From: Batkoa obscura
Lineage: Eukaryota; Entomophthoromycota; Entomophthoromycetes; Entomophthorales; Batkoaceae
Assembly (NCBI GenBank): GCA_030770535.1
Contig: JASVEC010000171.1
Location: forward strand, 1-37,070
Direction of reading: 5' to 3'
DNA: 37,070 nt
Part shown: piece after piece, positions 20,662 to 31,249 of the stretch
Layout of the letters: every line of letters starts with the position of its first letter
Position numbering within the stretch: the first letter of the stretch is position 1
Made by a program: the position numbers and the translations under genes
Notes under the pieces: model-generated
Databases searched by the model: none
Told to the model about the DNA's origin: nothing
Seen by the model: the letters and a program-made list of their open reading frames with translations, nothing else

Positions 20662-23020
20662 TTTGAAAATAAAGCTAAATTAAAAATGTATAATCTGATT
20701 TTTGTGGTTTTAATCTGATCTAATTTTTGGATTTCAGGTCACTTTTTGCAGTTTAAGTGACTGCAATTTAGTTACTGCTTTTATTATGGGCTAAAATATT
20801 GAATATTAAGAATTAATGGATTTCTAGGATTTTGGAGTGGGCAATCTATTGGAATTGAATTTGAAACAGCTATTAAATATAACTTCAAAATTTTTAAGTC
20901 AAACTCTACCAAAATTTTTACTAGGAGTTAAAGTTGTCTGGTTAAAAATTCATTTGATGCCAAATAAAGTTTTATGTTATAAAAATCCAAATAAATTTTC
21001 ACTACATAGAATATAGCATTAGCTTTAACCTAGCCTTGAGATTAACTTTAATACTAAAATAATATCATTTTTAAGATTCACCAATACAATACTTTGTTAA
21101 CTTTAATATCTCCCTTACCAGGATTATATTCCTGCCACCATTTTTAAAAACATTGAACCTAAGGCAAATGTTTATTATGAAAACTAAAATGAAATATAAA
21201 GTAATTTTTCAAATAATTTGAAATTTTTTGATGGAAAACTCAGTAACAGTAGTAAATTGTAACTAGAAAAATTGCTGATTTTTAATAATACTGTAAAGTA
21301 TTTTAAGATGGTAATAGTGAAGCTTACAATCGATTAAAAAAATTAGATCAAAGTTTAATTTGAAAATAAATCAAAGTTCAAGCTAAATATTGCGCCATAT
21401 TTAATAATATAGCTAACAGCAGATTTAAATAAACATACTTAACATAAATAAACGAACCTTATTTTGAAATTTATTATCTGAGAAGTCTAATTTAAGTATT
21501 ACAAACATCAATCCAAATTAAATTATTTTTCAAATCATTGGGCTGAAAAATTTATTGAAAAAATTGATATTAAAATTCCACCTATTTTCATCAGCAACAT
21601 TCTTAAATATTATACAATATGAACATCTAGTTTTTATTAATGCAATTATTTCTAAAATATTATAATGGCTAAAGAGTTTTTTATAGCGGATGATTGCCAC
21701 TAAAATAAAAGTAAAAATGTCAAACATGTTTTTGGCTTTAATGTTATTTGTATGACAGATGTCTTATCTTTTTAAAACAATGGAGCACTTTTAGCTGATG
21801 TCATTTTACAGCATTTTCTTTAAAGATCTTGAATGAACTTGAGAAATTTATAAGTGTATTATTGTTAGTGGAGAATTATCTCAACTTTAATTTGAATGAA
21901 AAGAGTTTTTATAGCATCTTGATTTTTTTTTGATATCCTGGATTATGTTATTTAAATAAACTATGGGGATGTATTTTTGTGTTTAAAATTTTACTAACAA
22001 TCTTTCCACTCAAACAGCGCTTAAAAGATAGAAAAAGTGATGAAGCTAAAAAAGGCACCCTCCTACACTGTTTTGTATGGTAACAAATCAAATACAAATC
22101 ACTTATACTAAAGGATAATTAAAGGTTCATGATTATGCATAATAACAGTATTTTTTGGCAAAAATATTACTAAATAAACATTCTAAAAAAGTTATATGAT
22201 AATGAAGCCAAGGTTAGTTTATTTCAACAACATTTATTGATATAAGCGCTTATTGATACTTTAGAATTCATTTAAGTATATTTAAGTTTTATAAGATACA
22301 TACAAATTTCAACTATTCATATACATAAACATTTGAAATTTATGATAATCAAACATTGAAATTATTATTTGAATTGTCAATAGCGTTTTTCTATTCCATA
22401 TAATTTTCCACTACTTTTCTTCACTAAGTCGGACTAAATTTAGTTCCTGTTAGAGCCACCAGTTAATTAATCTGACTTGATTCTGTATAAAACATCCACT
22501 GTTTTTATTTCAACAATTAATAATATAATATTAACTCCTTGTTAATATTGTATCTAAAATTTAATTTATTTCCTTTGTTTCATAATATGTAGACTTAATG
22601 TTAATCTTTAATGTTGTAAACCTGCTTAAAAAAATAATTAATTAATAAAAACCCAAAGATAAATAATGTATTTGGTAGATTATCAAGTAAAGAATTTTTT
22701 TGATTTTGTGGTTAATATGATCGAATGCTTGCTCATTTTAATTATTATTAGATAAAAGTTTGTCACAATTAAATCCAACCATAAATTAAGTTAATGAGAT
22801 TTTATTGGGGGACCCCTGGTTAGCCGAAAAAAAACAATCTATTTATATTCTGATATTAATTAAGCAAGAACATCTATCATAATTGGCTACGTATTTGCAT
22901 CTCCTACTATTATTATTAAAAAGATTAATAAATTAAAATAATTTCTATGGAGAACATTCTTATTCAAAAAAGGATATAACTACAAGCTGAACGAAAGTTT
23001 TTTTAGTTATCTATTTCAAA
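20662..23020. other. Long AT-rich intergenic stretch
   Basis: There is no gene I can support. A 65-residue minus-strand frame at 21530-21727 has no recognisable content. One MITE-like copy lies at 21962-22064. The last few hundred bases probably hold the promoter of the Ecm33-like gene. Confidence 0.5.
21962..22064 (+). mobile_element. Short MITE-like element
   Basis: Starts TATGGGGATGTATTTTTG, keeps the core ACTAACAATCTTTCCACTCA and ends AAGGCACCCTCCTA. The right end is more drifted than the left. Confidence 0.8.
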
Positions 23021-24237
23021 ATGAAAAGTACTTTAGTTAATTTGTTAATTGGTATCCTTGCTATAGGATATGTTCAATGTAATTTTTTATATCATATTAC
23101 TATTACTTTTATTAATTATATTTAGCTGATTGTAGTGACGATGTAGACATTGAAAAACAAGGCGACTTGAAATCATTATCTGGCTGTTCCACTTATAGTG
23201 GTAAAATTACCTTCAAAAATGCTGGTATTTCAGAAGTTAGCTTCTCTGATCTTGAGAAGTTAGAAGGTGAACTTAAAATCTCTGGGGACAAAGCCATTTC
23301 TGGTATTAGCTTTCCAAAGCTTAAAACTGCCAATAAAATTACCATTGCTAATTTAACTGGACTTGGAAAACTCGACTTCCCTAAACTTAGTGAGGTAACA
23401 GAATTAGTTTTGCAGGATTTGACTCCACTCCAACAATTGACTTTTAACGGTGGTTTAAGTAAGGTTGGAAAGTTTGAAATCTCCAGAACTCAATTAACCA
23501 AGGTTGATGGTTTATCTTTTGAATCTGCTGATTCAGTTAAAGTACTTTCAAATGTTAATCTTCAAGAGATCAACTTTCCTAAACTAAAGCAAACTAAAGG
23601 TGAAGTTCGATTTGAAGCCAACAATATTGCAGCCAAAATTCAAGCTCTTAAACTTGAAACTGTTGGCGGTGATGTTTATTATACCAATTCAAGTGTATTC
23701 TCTGCCCCAGAAATCAAAGAAGTCAAAGGCCTTGTACATATTGCAGGTTGCTCCGATACTAAATTTGAGTTCAAAAAGCTTGAAAAAATTGAGAAAGGTT
23801 TAACTCTTACTACTAATCTTAAACTTAAGGAGGCTTTATTCCCTGTCCTTGCAGAACTTACTCATGGTGGTATATTGGTTGTTAATAATACTAATTTAAA
23901 GAAATTGGACATCAAGAGTCTTGAAAAAGTAGCTGGAGGCTTTACAATTGAAAACCCAAGTATTGCTACGTTAAACCTAAGTAACCAAATCTCTGTTGAT
24001 GGTGCTATTTCTGTCTTTGCAAACTTGACTTGTGAAGGAGAAGGAGCTTTTAATGAGAGAATCGGTGGCCATGCATCTGGCTCAATTGACTGTAAAAACT
24101 CTAACGGAAACGGTGATCTCAAATTGAATGATACTGACTCGGGCAGTAAAAATTCCGAACCTAGTGCCTCATTAACTTCAGTTCAATTCTCATCTATCCC
24201 TTTATTAGCTTTGTTTGCTGGATTTTATTTACTTTAA
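23021..24237 (+). CDS. Ecm33/Sps2-type GPI-anchored cell-wall protein
   Basis: Two exons, 23021-23078 and 23126-24237, with a 47-nt intron, give 389 residues. Residues 1-19 (MKSTLVNLLIGILAIGYVQ) are a signal peptide. The body is made of receptor-L-domain-like repeats with the Ecm33 rhythm: KSLSGCSTYSGKITFKNAG, ISEVSFSDLEKLEGELKISG, ISGISFPKLKTANKITIAN, LGKLDFPKLSEVTELVLQDL, and so on, each a short beta turn of a solenoid. A Cys pair near the end (ANLTCEG...GSIDCKN) matches the family's closing cap. A Ser/Asn-rich linker (DSGSKNSEPSASLTS) and a final hydrophobic stretch (IPLLALFAGFYLL) mark GPI attachment. Such proteins support wall integrity at the fungal surface. It is convergent with a second GPI-type gene 259 bp away. 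The first exon was found by following the frame back through the intron. Confidence 0.88.
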
Positions 24238-24496
24238 TTATTACCTAATAAAATTGCATTTCCTATTATACACTAGCTTTATAAACAAATCCATAAATAG
24301 ATCAAAGTGTTCTTACTAATATTCCGATTATTTTAGGATATTAAATATAATTATTTTAAAAATAGAATATTTATTGAGGTTTAATATAAGTTAACGATAT
24401 TAAATTTTGATTATTAATATTTTATTAAAATTAATTATATTACTATTCACCCAAGCGAAAAAAGATATAGCTTTTAGAAGGAAAGGCCAAATAGAA

Positions 24497-25099
24497 TTAT
24501 AAGCTAAAGTATGTAGCCATAAAAGAGATGGCAGCAAAGGAAACCAATGAATATGAAACGAAAACTGGGGAAGAATCAGATCCTGCAAGTTCTTTTCTTT
24601 GTTCATCTTTGTCCTTAGTTTTATTTGCATTATCTTTGTCTTTCTTTTCATTATCTTTTTCAGTGGTTTTACATTTATTATTTTTGTTTACATTAGGTTC
24701 ACATACATAGAGATCAGTTTCGCATTTCTCAGTACAAGTTGGGTTGGATCCTCTCCACATTTATCCATACAAGCAAATGCTTAATACTACAAGTTGCAAA
24801 ATGAGCACTAAAGGTAGTGTCTAATAAAATTTAATGGTTTAAAGCTAAAATTAAAAAAAAATTACTTGTTACTGGTGGAACATATCCGGATTCACAAAGA
24901 CATGTATATGTAAGAGTATTTGGCTCACACTCATTCTTTTTGGGGTTGGACTTATCTTGGCAGTAACATGCAGTTACACAATCTTGCTCAGTCTCTACAC
25001 AAATTTGTTCGCGTGTGCTTGTGATTCAACATAAACACTAGCATTAGCAAATGAAGCAGCAGCTAAAGTAGTGATAAGGAGGGTAGAAGAGAATTTCAT
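24497..25099 (-). pseudogene. Cys-rich secreted GPI-type surface protein with interrupted reading frame
   Basis: The minus strand starts with a strong signal peptide (MKFSSTLLITTLAAASFANA) at 25099. A Cys-rich module follows (CVETEQDCVTACYCQDK, CEPNTLTYTCLCESGYVPP), then after an intron (about 24780-24865) FACMDKCGEDP and CTEKCETDLYVCEPN, a Lys/Asp/Asn-rich linker and a hydrophobic GPI-type tail (VSYSLVSFAAISFMATYFSL). This layout resembles small fungal Cys-rich GPI proteins of the DUF7707 kind. The parts do not lie in one frame: one change of frame sits after the signal peptide and one in the second exon, between DKCGEDP and CTEKC. A 44-nt GT-AG intron could explain the first but would remove the first conserved Cys. 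It is therefore either a recent pseudogene or a gene with sequence errors. Confidence 0.6.
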
Positions 25100-25740
25100 T
25101 AAAAATTATTGTGATAAAAAGTGAAAAGTGAGAATTGAAAAGATTAATTATAGTTTATATAGAAATTGCAGTAGTAGGAGTAGCTTTACCACTTTAGGTG
25201 AACTCTTAGTCTCTTCAACTTTAATTATTCCGTAAACCTGGTAATTTTATTTTCATTCAAGAACTTTAGGTGTTTATAGCCAATAATAACTTAAATTTAA
25301 ATCCAACATCAACCAATGAATAGCCGAAAAAGATTACCACAACTAAATTTGAGTTCTGCTATTTTTAGATCTATAGTTGTGTTTACCACTTAATTTCATG
25401 TGTAATTAAATTTCTCACTTTTAAATTGTCATTAATTATATTGAAACTATGATTCTATAGCTTGTAAACAAATAAACATATTATGTACGATGTTGTAGTT
25501 AATAAAATAATATTATTATAAGTACGTTTTGTAAACTTTACCCCCATTATATGACCCTTAGTTTTTTTAAATCAAAAATCTATTAGAATAAGCGTAAGCC
25601 GCCTTATCTTTACCTTTTTTATCTTTTTTTATTTTTATCAAAATCAAAACAATTCATAATTAAGATACACCTTGATTTTAGATATAACTTTTATTAAAAC
25701 AAAACATAATATATAAAAAAATCAAGCTCAATCAATTTCA
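25100..25740. other. Divergent promoter region between the Cys-rich gene and ALG11
   Basis: About 640 bp between two divergent starts. AT-rich, with several A- and T-runs. I see no gene or family repeat. Confidence 0.5.
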
Positions 25741-27668
25741 ATGATTAATACCCTCTTACTACTGCCATATATAATACCAGTATTATTAGCGCCCTATGTC
25801 CTTTACCTTAAATTAAAAAAATATGTAAGAAAAGGTTTTATTGAAAATAGAAGAGTTATATTGCAAAATACAAAACCAAATATTGAACAGTTACCCCCTT
25901 TTATTCTTGGTTACTTCCATCCTTTTTGGTAATTTATTTCTTTACTTCTTTATTTCTTTAATTATTAATTATTAATTATTAGTAATGATGGCGGTGGCGG
26001 TGAAAGAGTTCTTTGGGCTATGATAGAAGCATTACAAAATAAATATCCAAATTTAGTACATGTGATTTATACTGGAGATGATATTGAAAGAGAAGAATTG
26101 GTTGAAAAAGTTAAGGTAAATAATAACAATAAACATAATATACTATGTCCTTATATTAATGTTTAGACTAACTTTAATATAAAAATTAATGTTGATACTT
26201 TGTATTTAATTCATTTAACTAAAAGGAATTGGGTGGAGGCTAAAAAGTATTTATTTTAAAAACACAACAATCATATTTATTCCATTTTTAGCTACCCAAG
26301 GTTCACAATGTTGCTCCAAAGTTTAGCAAGCACAGTGTTAGGATGGGAAGCTATGTCTAAACTTATTCCAGACCTCTTTTTTGGTATTATAGAATATGTT
26401 TTTACGTTTTTTGCTTACATTATTTTAATTAGATACTATGGGGTATGCATTCACCTATCCGTTAGTTTCAAACTTAGTCGACTGTAAAATTGCAGCATAT
26501 GTACATTATCCAACTATCAGGTATTTGTCAATATAAATATAAATACAAATACAAATATAAATTAATTATTTAGTACGGATATGATAAGTTCAATTCAACA
26601 AAGAGATGACGATGTGGTCAATAATTCTTCAGCTATTTCAAATAGCAGCGTATTATCCAACTTAAAATTAATGTAAGTTTTTTAAGTGTACTATCATTAA
26701 TACTAAACTTGCTAGTTATTATAAATTTTTCGCATTTTTATACTCATGGTGTGGCTCTTTTTCTAACTTAACTATGGTATTTTTATTAGATGTAAGTAGA
26801 TAATATATAACACGTTTAATAGGTAAATTCATCTTGGACTAAAGGTCATATTGATAGTTTATGGGGAATTCAATCAAATATTTTATATCCACCATGTTCT
26901 ACTATAGAATTTAATCAATTAAGTTTAAAAGATAGAAATCCAAATATCATATCTATCGCACAATTTAGGTAAAGCGTTTATATCATTAAATTGTAATTAT
27001 TAATAGCTTTGATTACATTATAGGCCAGAAAAAAATCAAATATTACAAATATTGGCAATCAAAGATTTATATAATAAAAATAAAAAATATTTTGCTGATG
27101 GTTGGGGAAATAGAAAGAATAAGAAAGTTCAGTTGAATATAATTGGAAGTGTAAGGAATGAAGAAGACTTAGAAAGATATCAACAACTTGAAGATAAAAT
27201 TGATGAATTCGGTTTATCACATATCATTCAATTAAGAAAGAATTTACAATTTAGTGAATTAAAATCTTTATTGAGTGATTCAGTCATTGGCTTACACTCT
27301 ATGAAAATGGAACATTTCGGTATTAATGTTGTAGAGCTATTAGCTGCCGGTACTATTCCTATTGCGCATAATTCTGGTGGTCCAAAGATGGATATTATTA
27401 ACAACCAAAATAAGGAGGATTATGGTATTTCTTTTATTTCTTATGTCATTTATATGTTTACTTTTTTTTAATAGATTATTATGGATTTTTAGCTGATAGT
27501 GCTGAACAATATTCAAGTTATATTCAACAAGTATTAGAGTTATATGATGGCGACTATGGCCAGTTTTTAGAGAATCAAAAGTTAAATCAAAAAGCATCAA
27601 ACTATTTTTCAGCACAAAAAATTAGTACTAGTTTATATAATTATATAGATCCTTTTTTAAGTCATTAA
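25741..27668 (+). CDS. ALG11: ALG11, GDP-mannose alpha-1,2-mannosyltransferase of N-glycan synthesis
   Basis: Adds the fourth and fifth mannoses to dolichol-linked Man3GlcNAc2 on the cytosolic face of the ER (GT4 family). Ten exons (25741-25928, 25983-26115, 26167-26246, 26292-26383, 26433-26520, 26574-26672, 26716-26791, 26823-26968, 27024-27424, 27475-27668) join in frame to 498 residues; human ALG11 has 492. Marks in order: N-terminal membrane helix ([19 protein letters not shown]), [20 protein letters not shown], the [10 protein letters not shown] motif, [61 protein letters not shown] with the GT4 EX7E pair, and [18 protein letters not shown]. All catalytic features look intact. One intron (26792-26822) is only 31 nt. 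It is convergent with ECO1. Confidence 0.95.
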
Positions 27669-27722
27669 GAGTTTAATAAATAAATTAGTTTTTATAGCTG
27701 TCTTCATACTTTATTTTTATTT

Positions 27723-28569
27723 TTAAGTATAGATATTTAGTTTTCCATAATCCTTAAAAAAAGATTTTACTAAGAATAATCCCAAGTTTGTAGGTTGGGA
27801 AAAAGCAATATAATTTAATGGCAATTGAGAAATACCATAGTAAACATCATTCCTTAAACAAGATAATAATGTTTTAGCAATTCCCAATTGACGGTAGCTA
27901 TCTAATGTCCAAATACGCTTAACTCCAATGATCATCTTTTCCTGTTTTTTAATATCACAAAGGAATTCAACATCAAAGTTTAATCTTTTATAAGCACTAA
28001 CATGTTCGCTTATTAATACTCCTATCACGTCATCACATTCATTTAAATATATTAAATACTAAATCTTTTTTCAACTACTTCAATTTATTTTTATATAAAT
28101 TACCTTATAATTTTTTATTTCATCATTTTCTAATTTTATCCCATCTATCTTTCTATTTATAAACTCATTAATTTCTATCAACTATTATTGTATTAGTTAT
28201 TATAAATGAAACAAATTTGGACCTACTTTCTTTAGTTCAAATCCTCGAGCCCTTGAGCCATGAAACAATATAACTTTACCCAAAGTTTTACTTAAAGGTC
28301 GAATAACAACTCTCTTTAGCAAACTACTATTTTTGTATGTTTTCTACTTAAAGATTAAACTTAATCAACTAAATCATTTCAAATACCTTAATTTTTACAC
28401 CTTCTTTTCTACTATTACAATATTTCTTGTGGAATACCAAATCCTTTTTTGTCTTGTTATAGACCATTCCACATTCTTGACATTTTTCAATATTTCCTTG
28501 TGTTCCTGGATGATAATATATTTCTTCTTTAAACTTCCTTATATTATCCTTCTCTGTAATTGCTTTCAT
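27723..28569 (-). CDS. ECO1: Eco1/ESCO-type cohesin acetyltransferase
   Basis: Acetylates the Smc3 subunit of cohesin in S phase to establish sister-chromatid cohesion; it works at forks with PCNA. Exon 1 (from ATG 28567-28569) holds the short zinc finger CQECGMVYNKTKKDLVFHKK with YC after it, a CX2C...HX3C version. Middle exons give RVVIRPLSKTLGKVILFHGS and LIEINEFINRKIDGIKLEND. The last exon has the acetyltransferase core: DVIGVLISEH, IIGVKRIWTLDSYRQLGIAK (GNAT acetyl-CoA loop), LSCLRNDVYYG and YIAFSQPTNLGLFLVKSFF, the typical Eco1 end. About 260 residues over four exons, near the 281 of yeast. The exact second-intron acceptor (near 28312) is uncertain. It is tail to tail with ALG11, 54 bp between stops, so the transcripts probably overlap. 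Confidence 0.88.
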
Positions 28570-29583
28570 TTAGATAAAAAGAATTGTAATTATGATTATT
28601 TTAATTGAAAATATTTTTACAATCTCAGCAAATCATTATTAAATTGACTTTATAAAAATAGTAAATCAAATCACAAAGTAATTAACAAAGTAATAATATA
28701 AGGTTGTAAATTTTATAGCTAAATTTAAATGATCATATATTAATTGATTTATAATGACCTATTATATAGTTTTGCATATTTTTAAGTATATTGCGTTATT
28801 TAAATATGATTATAAATTAAATAGTTATTATAAGGATAGAACATAAAGCTATGTAAAAAATATATACATTTGAATAACACATTTATAATGCTTATAGCCT
28901 TTCCTTACTAACGACTTCATATTTATATTAAAATATTTTTTATTGCTAAATTTAACTCAGTTCTTTTATAGATTACCTATCTTTTATAATAAGTATTAAC
29001 AATATTATTTTTGATAAGTTTAAATATGGGAAAAGTTTAGTAAATCTAGATACAAAAGCCATTAAAAAGATTCAAATAGTTTGCTATTAGGATACTTTAT
29101 GCTTGGTTGTTTTAATGAGATAATGTTATAAATTAAGATTATATTGGAAGTAAAAAAATACCATTTTAAAGCTTTATAGAATAATATTATATTAAAATTA
29201 ATTTACTTTAATAACATTATCTAAAAATAACTTGGGATAATAAAAATAAAGAACTGAGCTAAATAGAAGTTTGATGTCATGAAATGTCACTTATTACAGA
29301 AATCGCTTTAAAGTTATACTTTAAAATCAACGGAGTTTAATTCTATACCTTTTTATTTATATCTTTAAATATACTATTATTTTTATATTATTATCACTTT
29401 TCTTAATTGTTTATTTTAAAAGCCCCCTTGTTTTCATAATTCCGTCCATATGATAGTTTGTAATCTGTTACATAATTCAAATTTACGGATAAAAATGATT
29501 TTGTTCTAATAGAGCTAGCTACCTTAACTTTATTTTAAAAAAACCCATAAAACTGACTTTTAATTTTTGATCAATAAAATTAA

Positions 29584-29690
29584 TATGGGGATGTATTTTT
29601 GTGTTTAAGAATTTTACTAACAATTTTTCCACTCAAATAGTGCTTAAAAGATGGGAAAAGTAAAGCCAAAAAAACACTTCTATATACAGA
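29584..29690 (+). mobile_element. MITE-like element, left half of a palindromic pair
   Basis: Complete family copy starting TATGGGGATGTATTTTTG, with a drifted right end (AAACACTTCTATA). Confidence 0.8.
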
Positions 29691-29693
29691 ATG

Positions 29694-29755
29694 AAGCACT
29701 ATTTGAGTGGAAAAATTGTTAGTAAAATTCTTAAACACAAAAATACATCCCCATA
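29694..29755 (-). mobile_element. Truncated MITE-like element, right half of a palindromic pair
   Basis: About 62 bp, the perfect reverse complement of the first 62 bp of the copy beginning at 29584, ending ACATCCCCATA. The other half of the element is absent. Confidence 0.85.
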
Positions 29756-30387
29756 TGTTTATTAACGTGCGAATATAAAGCTTTGCTCAAAGTATTTTCT
29801 GATTCAATTCTTTTTTTTTTGATTCTGAAATAGGAACTCAGATTCAATAATTTTTTCATTTAAATAAAAGTAAGCTACAATAAAAGGCACAACAGACTTT
29901 ATTAAAATTATGCTATGTTAAATAAAACGTGGATGTCTCTTATTAATACCATATTTGGAAACAAATCTACCTCATAAACGGCCATTAAAAATGACTAAAA
30001 AGATGTATATTTGTTTTAAAAAAATGCCAAAAATGTAAACTATTTTGCTATAATATAATATAACCCTTAAATTATATATATGTGATATGTTTTTATTTTT
30101 ATAGTTAAAAAGATGTGTAAAGATAATTATATTTAAAAATGTATTTAAAATTTTAAAATCCAACTACTAATAAAGCATAACCATAACATGATGTTCAGTC
30201 TAGTTACTTTAACTTTTGAGGGTATCATATGCGATAAAACAGTTTAGATAAGTTATATGAGGGTTGGTTCTGTAGATACTGAGTTAGGAGTCAAAATGAG
30301 ATAAAAGAGAATGAAAAAGGGAGGGATATAAGACGTTATAACTTTGTTACCCAATTCAAATAAATAAATAACCCGCGTTAGACTTTA

Positions 30388-31249
30388 TCACCATTCAAGA
30401 TAATCTAGATATTCTGTCAGTCTTTGGATTAATATATCCATCTTGTCCAATAAGGGTGGAAGTACATCTGGAGTGAAATGAAAGAACCCATTATCTCCCT
30501 CTTGAGAAGAAGATGAGTCCGATGCTAAAGAGCACCCATCCGGAGTTACTGGACTTGGGGGTCTAGTCCTTGATAATAAAGTTTTAAAAACTTCATTTTG
30601 TTCAAGTATCTTATGCCTTTGCTTCTTTTTTAACTCCATTGCAGATGATGCGTCACCACTATCGGGAGCCAGTCCCTTTTCTTTTTCTTCATGTAGGTGT
30701 TGAACTAACGCATCTGCTTCTTGTAAATCTTGGCTATATGCTTGCCCTACCTCATCAAAAGCCTTCTCAGGCTCAGTCTTCATTTTGAGATGCACACGAC
30801 GAAGTAAATCTCGAAGCACTATAGTTTGGATAAATAAATATTATTAGTAAAAAAATGTGTCGGATTACCTATTTTCTTTTCAGAAAGATTTCTAAAATTA
30901 CTAGAATCTTTATTTGCAAGATCAGATGAGCTACGTACACTGGTCGGGATTTTTAGGCTAGCTCTTGGCTCAAGTTCAAAATCTCCGTCCCAATTTTCAC
31001 TACATCTTCCTAAAAATTAATTAATTTAAAATAAGCAGTAATTACATTAAACTTACTGGATCTTGGTGTTAATGAGCTTGGATAAGTATTAACTTTTCTA
31101 GTTCCCGTATTAAACTTCTTCATATCCCCGTATTTTGAATTATTAGCCGATGGTATATTACTGTTATTGTTTTCTTGGGTATCCATTTTAAGTAATCCTT
31201 CTTCAGGAATGGAGGATATGAAAGTAGGATTGCTTGATACTATACTCAT
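30388..31249 (-). CDS. Hypothetical protein with WDGDFE motif, three exons
   Basis: Exons 31249-31057, 31009-30869 and 30818-30388 join in frame to 254 residues, with richer codon use than the surroundings, so I regard it as real. Residues 1-65 are polar and Ser/Asn-rich. Near 68-80 is CSENWDGDFELEPRASLKIP, an acidic W-D-x-D-F-E element followed by LKIP. Residues 110-165 look helical and charged (LRDLLRRVHLKMKTEPEKAF, EADALVQHLHEEKEK), followed by a Ser/Pro-rich stretch (TRPPSPVTPDG, SLASDSSSSQEGD) with likely kinase sites, and a C-terminal helix (LPPLLDKMDILIQRLTEYLD). WD-x-DFE elements occur in fungal septation/mitotic-exit regulators such as Byr4/Bfa1. That link is a guess from motif memory only; the protein could equally be another scaffold. 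Confidence 0.75.

Larger units (their letters stand above)
28570..30387. other. Long AT-rich intergenic stretch with one palindromic repeat pair
   Basis: I see no gene. Short minus-strand frames (for example 29972-30163) are AT-run products. The only structured part is the inverted MITE pair at 29584-29755. Confidence 0.5.

Noticed and set aside
21530-21727. 65-codon minus-strand frame as a gene or transposase remnant
   Set aside because: There are no motifs, and its composition is like that of random AT-rich DNA.
23600-24122. Extra frames on both strands inside the Ecm33-like gene
   Set aside because: They are shadows of the clear 389-residue GPI protein.
24528-24784. Plus-strand frames over the Cys-rich gene
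   Set aside because: They are antisense shadows of the Lys/Asp-rich linker and GPI tail.
28240-28262. TTCAAATCC-like string resembling a tRNA T-arm
   Set aside because: It lies within the ECO1 exon coding HGSRARGFEL, and no cloverleaf forms around it.
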